Origin: Turnera subulata
Taxonomy: Eukaryota; Streptophyta; Magnoliopsida; Malpighiales; Passifloraceae
DNA length: 64,000 nt
Direction: 5' to 3'
NCBI GenBank assembly: GCA_028386065.3
Contig: JAKUCV010004196.1
Span: forward strand, 5,093-69,092
Part shown: in pieces, positions 55,596-64,000 of the stretch
How positions within the stretch are numbered: the first letter of the stretch is position 1
Layout: each line of letters starts with the position of its first letter
Notes under the pieces: model-generated
What the model was told of the DNA's origin: nothing
Seen by the model: only the letters and a program-made list of their open reading frames with translations
Database searches by the model: none
Position numbers and translations under genes: made by a program

Positions 55596-58500
55596 TGAAG
55601 CGCCCCGACCCGTATTTATCGTACACAGTAAACACGTGTTAGAACTGTTCTTACTATAGTAGCAGACAGCACATACAATATAAAATACAGTTCAAGCAAA
55701 TCCAGATACATCATCCGTCACCCGATCCCGGGGACCATTATTCAAGCCACAATGCAGTAGCAGAAAACATATAATACAGCAACGTGTAAAATACAGCAAC
55801 ATATAATAATCAGCAGCGGAAGACTTAGAATGAGATGCAGCAGAGATATGGATCCGGAGTCTGGTGGTACCTGTACTACGAGCAACTCATCCTACGGGAT
55901 GAAACCCCGCAGGCGAGGGGTGAGTCCGAAGTGCTCACCGACGAAGGATAAACAGTAATATGCAGGCAAACACAATACTTTCGAAGTAAAATTCCAGCAA
56001 AAGACATAACAGAGAAACATCCAGAACACAACTAAGCCAAGACCAAAAGAATATTCATTATTACCAATTTTATTTTTCGGGGCCCTGTCACTAGACAAGC
56101 TAGGGTCGTACCTGGTTATTAACATGTTCTGGGTGCTAGATCAATCCAAGAGAACCCAGGGATCGACATCCCAAAAATATAGATCCCAGGGATAGACATC
56201 CCAAAAATATAATCACGGGATAGACATCCCAAGCATAGACATGCTTATCACAAGTAACCCAGATCATAGCCACCATAAAACAGTCTCTAACCATCTAGTC
56301 GTACCATTATTTTCCAAGTGACAATACAGTCGTCAACACAACTTCCAATTATCCAATTATCTCATCATATCGGTTTATCCATGGTTAACGAATCAACAAC
56401 AATAACAGTAACACAACAACCAAACTCAATCAATTATTCAACAATCAAAGCAGTAACACCACAATCAAACTCAATTGGCTCAGTAGTTCAATCAGGCAAA
56501 TATTAACTAGAAAAACAAACACAGTATTATGTACAACATATCAAAGGTTATCCATCCTCACCTTAGCCGATTTCCTACTCCTGAAAGTCCTCAAATTGTC
56601 CCGGCTCTGGTTCCTCATGATACTGCTCGTTATCGGCTCCTAAATAGCAAACAATAGCATATACTCACATAAGATGCACATAAATGCAAATGATGCTATA
56701 CCGTAAAAATAAAACCTAAACTGGTTCGTTTACGTCCCGGTGAAACCCCGTTATCATCATCATTCACCATTTATTATTCCTGTGTCAAAATACCATATTG
56801 TATTTATACCCGGTTATTATTCCGATATATACTTTGATAATATCCTTTCCAAAATATTTCCATAAAAATTATTGTTTATTATATCATATATTCTTTTCCA
56901 TAAGGTAAAGTATCACCATAATAAATACTCACCAAATTATATACATATCAGAAAATACTTTCATATAATAAATTATGTCATTTAACCTAAATTCTCAAAA
57001 TTATGTCATATTCCTTATTTTTTTAATTTTTTTCTAGCAATATAAATTAAATATAAATATAAATATAAATATGTGTATTCCAGAAAATTATTATATATTA
57101 AGGTAAGCTTACACTATATGTACTCCTTTTTCCAGAAAATATAATCATATGAACATATTTTTCTGAAAATAAGTATAGGTATGCATATTTATTTTCTAAA
57201 GAAATAATACATCCCCAACAATTATATTATCAACAATAATAATCTTTTTCAGAAATATTACTTGGGTATACCATATATATATTTTTCTGGTAAAGCATTT
57301 TCACTATATATATCCTTATAGGTATTACTTTATTTTTAATGATCTTGTTATAACCACCTTGATTTCTTGAAAATAATATATCAAAGTAATTACTTTACTT
57401 ATTTATCAGAATATAATCGTCTACTATATATTCCTATATTTTCCAGAAAATATAAAACCCATAACATATTTTTTTCCAGATTATATATTCCTTTTTTTTT
57501 TAATTATCTCGGACTGGGCTAAGCATAACCTACTGCACAGGTCCAACCCAAGGTTAAGCTTCAGCCCAGGCAGACCCATGGAGCGGCCCGAATCATCACC
57601 CTAAGCCCAACCACACAAGGGTCCAGGCGCAACCGGGTTAGCCCGACCCGTGGCTTGACCCGGTTGTGGAAGTGGATCACTCACCCACGTACAGAAGAGG
57701 GGACGGCGACTACAGGCGGTGCGGCGAGGAAGCAGCAGCGAGGCGGTGAGGCAGGCGACGCGGGGCGACGGCGAAGCGACTGCAGGCAGCACGGCGTGAG
57801 GTTGCAGGGCGGCGGCGCGTCAAGGTGGTGGATCTGCAGCTGCTTCGTGTGGGGTGGAGGCGTGACGGCGACTGGACGGCTCTGCTGCGACTTGGGTCAT
57901 CGGCTGCAGCGGGGAGAGGTCGGTACCGGCGGCGCGAGGAGAAGAGGAGGCAGACTCGGGTCGTCGGGTCGGCTTCGTCTGGGCAGTTCACGGTCGGCCT
58001 GACGCGTTGGCAGCGGCGGGAGGAGGAGAAGAAGGAGGAGAGGAAGGCGAGGGCGGGTGGCGACGTCGTGCAGGTGGTGGTGGCGAGTGAGGTCGGTGCT
58101 GGTGGTCGCGGCAGTGGCGGTTGGTGGTGGTGTTAAGTGCGTATGGTTTTTGTTTTGTTTTTCTTTTCTCTTTTTTTTTTCCTTTTCAGGTTTTGCTTGA
58201 ATTTTTTGTGTTTGTGTTTGCAGAGAAAGGTACGGGAACTGGGCAGAATTTTGGTGCAGAGTGAAGCAGGGTAGAGGAAAGAGGCAGAGTCACGGCAAAA
58301 TTATTCATGTAGGTCATGGGCAGCGCAGTGAGTCACAAGCATAACGGGAGCAACCACGGGCAACACAGCGGCAACCTCAATTATGCACTACTGTGCAGCA
58401 TGTGAGGCGTGTCCTGTCCGGACCAGAAAATAACTATTATACCCCATTGACTTAATTTCTGGCCCGATAATTCGAGGTTAAACCTGACTTTTCTTAAGAT

Positions 58501-58697
58501 TCCTGGACCCGAAAAATGCCAACTCTGGTCCGAAAAATCCGCAGAAAAATCAGGAATGTGGGGGTAAGGGTCGGTTTCAGAATCCAATACATAATTTACC
58601 CTGAAATAATTACCTAAGATTAATTTCATACGATAAATTACTGTACAAAGCTTTTTACAGTCCTTGTAAAAACACAAATTTTACCTGGGCCGTTACA
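55596..58697 (-). repeat. 3' LTR of the Tekay-like element
   Basis: 3102 bp, minus-strand TGTAACGGCCC...GGGGCGCTTCA. It has a GC-rich block (57650-58136) with frames open on both strands and a very AT-rich centre (56800-57500) that includes ATAAAT tandem repeats near 57045-57075. There is no credible gene inside. Confidence 0.92.
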
Positions 58698-58710
58698 GTC
58701 TACCCCTCTT
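58698..58710 (-). other. Polypurine tract of the Tekay-like element
   Basis: Minus-strand AAGAGGGGTAGAC lies against the TGTAACGG start of the 3' LTR. Confidence 0.75.
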
Positions 58711-61700
58711 AAAAGAATTTCGTCCTCGAAATTCATTCCTAATCTGTGAAGAGATGCGGATGCTTGGACCGCATGTGTTCTTCAACTTCCCACGTAGACT
58801 CGTTAGCGGAATGCTTACTCCACTTAACCTTGACCATAGGAATGGTACGGTTCCGCAACTACCGAACTTCTCGAGCAAGAATCTGTTCCGGCACTTCTGT
58901 GTAGGTAAGATCCTCTGCTACCTCAACATCCACTGGGGTAACAATGTGACTAGGATCTGATCGTTATCTCCTCAGCATAGAGACATGGAACACGTCATGA
59001 ATACGTGATAGCTCATCAGGTAAAGATAACTTGTAAGCTAGTGGTCCAATTCTCTCCATGATCATATAGGGTCCGATATACCTTGGGCTCAACTTCCCTC
59101 TCTTGCCGAACCTTATTACACCCTTCCAAGGTGCTACTCTGAGGAAAACCTTCTCACCAACATTATACTCCATCTCACGTTGGTGTTTGTCGGCGTAGCT
59201 CTTCTGCCGATCTTGAGCAGCTCTCATGCACTGTCTCACCGTCTGGATCTTGTCCACTGTCTGTTGGACTAATTCCGATCCAACAATCAGTCTCATACCT
59301 TCTTCATCCCAACACACTGGACTTATACACTTCCTTCCATAGAGAGCCTCAAAGGGTGGCATACCAATGCTGGAATGGTTGTCGTTGTTATAGGAAAACT
59401 CCGCTAAGGGTAAATACTTATCCCAACTCCCACTGAAGTTAAGTGCACAAGCCCTTAACATGTCCTCCAGTGTCTGTATAGACCTCTCAGACTGTCCATC
59501 TGTCTGAGGATGAAAAGCAGTGCTGAAGCTCAACTTGGTCTCTAGCGCTGCTTGTAAGCTCTTCCAAAAACGTGATGTGAACCTCGGATCCCTATCTAAG
59601 ACTATAGACTTTGGAATCCCATGTAGTCTCACAACCTCGGCAACATACTTACCCACCAATGTGTCCATAGTATCAGTTTGGCGGATAGGTAGAAAATGTG
59701 CCGATTTTGTCAACCGATCGACTATGACCCAAATAGCATCATGCTGCCTCCGAGTCATCTGTAAACCAATCACAAAGTCCATAGTGATCATCTCCCACTT
59801 CCACTCTGGCACTGACAAAGATCTCAACTTCCCTGCTGGAGCTTGATGCTTAGCTTTCACCTGTTGGCAAGTGAGACATCTTGCAACATACTCTGCTACA
59901 TCCTTCTTCATACGAGGCCACCAGAAATGACTCTTCAGGTTCTGATACATCTTGGTGCTTCTAGGATGCATCGAATATGGCGTCATATGACCTTCTTCCA
60001 GGATCTAACTACGCAGATTACTGACATTGGGTACACATACCCGTTCCTCAATCATCAGTGTTCCATCATCAGCTATACGAAACTTGTCCTCTTTTCCCCT
60101 CCTTACTCCTTCTTTTAGCTTGACCAGGTCGGGATCTCCATCTTGTAACTCCACTATCCATCCTCTTAGGTTAGACTTGACACTCATGTGTGCCAGCAAA
60201 GCTCCTGTATCATCCACTGTCAAGCCAACTCCCAGCTTCCTTAACTCGATAAGTGAGAACATCGAGTAACTAGTGGAAGTATCCTCGGGTTGTCTCCGGC
60301 TCAAGGCATCAGCTACCACATTAGCCTTTCCTGGGTGATACTCGATAGTACAATCATAATCATTAAGCAACTTAACCCAACGTCTCTGTTGTAGGTTAAG
60401 CTCCTTTTGAGTCATGATGTACTTAAGACTCTTGTGGTCAATGAAAATCCGACACTTCTCTCCAAATAAGTAGTGTCTCCAAATCTTCAGAGCCAAAATC
60501 ACAGCTGCCTTCTCAAGATCATGCGTCGGATAATTCTTCTCATGAGTCCTCAACTGCCTAGAGGCGTAGGCAATCACCCGTCCTTCTTGCATCAGCACGG
60601 CTCCTAAACCAAGTCCCGATGCATCATAAAACAGCACATACTCAACTCCAGGCTTCGGTACTGTTAGAACCGGTGCTGTGGTCAGCTTCCTCTTAAGCTC
60701 CTCAAAACTCTACTGACACTCCGGGCTCCAAATAAATGCATGTTCTTTCCTTAATAGCTTGGTCATGGGACTGCCTAATAAGGAAAAACCTTCAATGAAC
60801 CTCCAATAATATCCTGCAAGTCCAAGGAAACTTCTGACTTCGGGTACATTCTTAGGTGGTTCCCATTCTAACACAGCCTTTACTTTGGCAGGGTCAACCT
60901 TTATTCCATCCCCACCTACCACATGTCCGAGGAAAGAAACTTCTCCAAGCTAAAATTTACACTTGCTGAATTTGGCATACAATTGCTTCTCCCATAACCT
61001 TTGAAGCACTATCCTCAAATGCTCCTCACGTTCCTCCTTGCTCTTAGAGTAAATGAGGATATCATCAATGAAGACCACAACAAACTTATCCAGAAACTCT
61101 TTCAAGACCAAGTGCATCAAGCACATGAACACTGCTGGTGCATTGGTCAATCTGAAAGGTACCACTGTGAACTCAAAATGTCCATACCGTGTGCGGAAGG
61201 CAGTCTTCGGTATGTCCTTCTCTGCAATCTTGATCTGATGATACCCAGACCGAAGATCAATCTTGGAAAACACAGTGGCTCCTTGTAACTGGTCAAACAA
61301 ATCATCAATCCTGGGCAACGGGTACTTGTTCTTAATCATCACCTTGTTCAACTGGCGGTAATCTACACACATCCGCAAGCTACCATCCTTCTTCTTGACA
61401 AACATAGTGAGGTACTAGGTCTGATGAAACCCTTTTCCAACAGCTCATCCAACTGCTTCTTCAGCTCTTGGAGCTCTGTTGGTGCCATCCTGTATGGAGC
61501 CATCGATATAGGTGTGACTCCTGGCATCAGGTCGATGGTATACTCAACCTCTCTGTCGGGTGACAAACCTGGCAAATCATCTGGGAAGACATCAAAGAAC
61601 TCCTTCACCACTGATATATCTCCCGGGGTAGGATCCCTTGTATCTACACTTGTGATATGGTTCAACAAAACATCTGGACCATGCGACTTCACTCCAAACT

Positions 61701-61830
61701 CCTGCATAGCAGAGATGCTACATGCGGCAGCAGCTCTCCTAATACCTGTTACCAAGACCTGTCGTCCACCATCGGAAGTCAGCAGCACTTCTTTGGTCCG
61801 ACAGTTCACCATGACATTATACCTTGACAA
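58711..61830 (-). pseudogene. Tekay-like RT, RNase H, integrase and chromodomain (broken)
   Basis: Order on the minus strand: RT start (61363-61830), frameshift near 61400, RT palm (60950-61405) with [11 protein letters not shown], stop near 60950, RT thumb (60710-60922) with [12 protein letters not shown], stop, RNase H (60005-60637) with [12 protein letters not shown] and HHPGKAN-type block [15 protein letters not shown], stop near 60005, integrase (58964-59986) with WWPRMKKDVAEYV, VIVDRLTKSAHF and HPQTDGQSERSIQ. The reverse-transcriptase primer-grip side appears intact. Behind the MLRR block a stop precedes a chromodomain-like tail (about 58737-58960) containing VKVKWSKH and STWEVEEHM, with a second stop. 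Chromodomains steer integration to heterochromatin in this lineage. Confidence 0.88.
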
Positions 61831-63219
61831 CTAATCCATCCCTAGGATTATGTCGAATCCCCCCATGTTCATCACAACCAAACGTGCTAAGAAAACCTCA
61901 TCATCATCTGAAAGGAGAACATCCTTGCACACTTGTGTTAATCTCACTACTATGCTCGCGGGTAATCTAACCCTCAACGGACTTGCTAAACTCTCTTCCT
62001 TACAGCTATGTTGTATGGCAAAACTCTGAGCGATAAAAGAATGTGTGGCACCAGGATCAATCAAAGTGTATGCAATACTACCGAAAGCAGTAAAGGTACT
62101 TACAATAACATCAGCATTCTCGGGATCATCCTCAGCCATGATCACAAATGCTCTCGGAGTGGCTGCACTCTGGTTCATAGCTGATTGTGTTCGAGTAGGA
62201 GCAGCTCCTTGTCCACGGCCTCGGCCAACTCCAGAACCACTGGGTACGCTGGCCACTGATGCTTGTACAGTTTGAGTAGGAACAGAAACTCCGGATCTTC
62301 CCAACCTAGGATATGAACTCCGGTAATGCCCAACTTCATTGCACTCAAAGCACCTCACCCTAGTCAGAGGAGGTCTAGGGCGAGTGTCTCCAGATGAAGT
62401 CCCTCCAGACTGGGTCCATGAACTCCCACGATTGTTGTTGTAGTTGTTGCTCCATCTTCGACCCTGAGATACTGGCATGGATTGAGTCTGTCCATACCCA
62501 AACCTGTTACCGGTGCTCTAGAACCTCTTGTTCTGATTCCCAGCATTCTGTGCAGATTTCCTCTTCCGGACTTCTTCCATCTCTCTCTCGTTCCCCATCC
62601 AGATAACTTTTGCTCGAAGAGCATCTGCAAGCATATCCTGATAAGTCTCATAAATTTTGAACCCCATAACTGTCTGGATGCAGGATCGCAAACCATCCCA
62701 GAAGCGCTTGCATCTGGCCTCTGGTGTGGACACATACTCTGATGCATAGATGGACAACCGATCAAACTGGATCTCATACTCGTTCACCGACTGACCAATT
62801 TGCTGTCGCAGACTCAGAAATTCTCGCTTGAGCTGGTCCTGGTATACATCCGTGACAAACTTCCTCTGGAACATCTCAGTAAACTGTGCCCAAGGCATGG
62901 TGACTGGTTTCGCCATGTCACGTGTTGCCGAATCCCACCAATCCACAGCAACATTGCGATACATGGATGCAACATACCTACCCCACCTGTCATCTGTGCA
63001 TCTCAGCTTTAGCATCACTCGGTGAGCTTGACGGAGCCATTCATCAGCTGTCTTTGGGTTAGTAACCCCTGTGAACACATCAAGACCTAGCTTAGACAGC
63101 TTGGTGTAAATATGATCCTCAACACGTCCTTGATTCTCCTGTTCACGAGCTTCTCTGGCCTCCAAATGGGCATCCCTAGCGTCCTGACGCTGTAGGATCT
63201 GCGCCATGGTGTGCATCAT
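61831..63219 (-). pseudogene. Tekay-like gag and protease
   Basis: Gag from ATG 63217-63219 is open for 233 codons (capsid blocks FTGVTNPKTADEWL, DWWDSATRDM and FQRKFVTDVYQDQ). A TAG at 62518-62520 follows. After it comes a zinc knuckle CFECNEVGHYRSSY, in which the last Cys of CX2CX4HX4C appears to be Tyr, and protease with LIDPGATHSFIA, a form common in plant gypsy elements. A TAG where relatives have Trp ends this part at 61831-61833 (after the IILGMD block). An alternative upstream start would lengthen gag to about 63345. Confidence 0.85.
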
Positions 63220-63454
63220 CTATGTGGTGTCCGCTGGTACAACCGCGGGTACTTGTCCACCCACGACTGGTTGCGGCTGATCAACCGATACTTGGTCATC
63301 TTCCAAACGTTGCTCAGTATGCTGGTTTCCTCTCACCGGATCCATTCATACCTATATGAGAATGTATGCATGCGTGTTATGCCAAGAGAATGACCAGACT
63401 ATGCACATATAGGCAACAAACAAGCACAATCATCACCCTAAGGACCTACTGCCT

Positions 63455-63466
63455 GCTCCACTACCA
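63455..63466 (-). other. Primer-binding site of the Tekay-like element
   Basis: Minus-strand TGGTAGTGGAGC lies 3 bp from the LTR end (…TTCA at 63470). It is the same variant as in the array at 31132-31143. Confidence 0.65.
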
Positions 63467-63469
63467 AAC

Positions 63470-64000
63470 TGAAGCGCCCCGACCCGTATTTACCGTACAC
63501 AGTAAACACGTGCCAGAACTGTTCTTACTACAGTAGCAGACAGTACATACAATATAAAATACAGTACAAGCAAATCCAGATACATCATCCATCACCCGAT
63601 CTCGGGGACCATTATTCAAGCCACAATAGCAGTAGCAGAAAACATATAATACAGCAACGTGTAAAATACAGCAACATATAATAATCAGCAGCGGAAGACT
63701 TAGAATGAGATGCAGCAGAGGTATGGATCCGGAGTCTGGTGGAGTAGAAACAGCAGCTGGCCGAACCACGTACCTGTACTACGAGCAACACATCCTACAT
63801 GATGAAACCCTGCAGGCGGGGGGTGAGTCCGAAGTGCTCACCGACGAAGGATAAACAGTAATATGCAGGCAAACACAATACTTTCAAAGTAAAATTCCAG
63901 CAAAAGACATAACAGAGAAACATCCAGAACACAACTGAGCCAAGACCAAAGGAATATTCATTATTACCAATTTTATCTTTCGATGCCCTGTCACTGGACA
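63470..64000 (-). repeat. 5' LTR of the Tekay-like element, cut by window edge
   Basis: 531 bp are visible and match 55596 onward. The visible part is the R/U5 side of the LTR. It contains an extra segment of about 28 bp (GTAGAAACAGCAGCTGGC and following, near 63745) missing from the 3' LTR. Confidence 0.93.

Larger units (their letters stand above)
55596..64000 (-). mobile_element. Tekay-like chromovirus, continues beyond the window
   Basis: Minus-strand element: 5' LTR from 63470 to beyond 64000, primer site 63455-63466, gag, protease, reverse transcriptase, RNase H, integrase, chromodomain, PPT 58698-58710 and 3' LTR 55596-58697. TCAAT at 55591-55595 would be its target duplication; the partner is out of view. 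The coding region has at least two frameshifts or deletions and several stops. The visible parts of the two LTRs differ by scattered substitutions and one indel of about 28 bp (present near 63745), so the insertion is old. Confidence 0.92.

Noticed and set aside
57655..58136. Overlapping GC-rich frames on both strands
   Set aside because: They lie within the Tekay-like LTR and show only composition-driven openness.

Overview
The window is plant nuclear DNA, most likely from a eudicot. It is dominated by nested LTR retrotransposons, with DNA transposons and one LINE. The organism is inferred only from element types, intron style and one conserved gene. Only one intact cellular gene is recognised: an 11-exon OTU-domain deubiquitinase with a C-terminal SEC-C zinc motif, minus strand, 42841-46570.

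Left nest (1-20835). A minus-strand Ty1/copia element runs from about 489 to 20835. A Tat-type LTR, whose last 488 bp open the window, cuts its left LTR. Its 5' leader is split by a complete Tat/Ogre-like Ty3/gypsy element (6028-18641; LTRs 1603 and 1564 bp, 5-bp target-site duplication CCTAG, tRNA-Arg-type primer site). The Tat element has gag and protease but no reverse transcriptase, RNase H or integrase. It carries an antisense two-exon gene (13428-14746) with its own TATA box. A non-autonomous Mutator-like element (MULE; 11331-13316, 10-bp duplication) is inserted into it, giving three levels of nesting.

Middle nest (21819-37959). A 0.94-kb MULE-like element with a 9-bp duplication is split near its right end by a chromovirus array with the order LTR-internal-LTR-internal-LTR (22758-37938). 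One 5-bp duplication (GGAGC) surrounds the whole array. Both internal regions are heavily mutated. One carries a patch resembling the 3' part of 5S rRNA, as in Cassandra elements, inside integrase. The last LTR contains 73 consecutive C.

38270-39818 is a copia (Sirevirus-like) solo LTR with a 5-bp duplication and 18 copies of a palindromic core. The OTU gene follows after non-coding DNA. A minus-strand LINE (48274 to about 53850) keeps ORF1 and a 3' end but has lost ORF2; a 3.1-kb solo LTR (48703-51830) is inserted into its ORF1. From 55596 to beyond the window is a minus-strand Tekay-like chromovirus with about 3.1-kb LTRs and a decayed gag-pol.

No functional RNA gene, CRISPR array or bacterial-type operon was found. 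Apart from the OTU gene, the coding-like sequence belongs to decayed or non-autonomous transposable elements. The more unusual items are the three-LTR array, the antisense spliced gene with an LTR-like promoter, the 5S-like patch, the palindrome-rich solo LTR, and a shared non-canonical primer-binding site.
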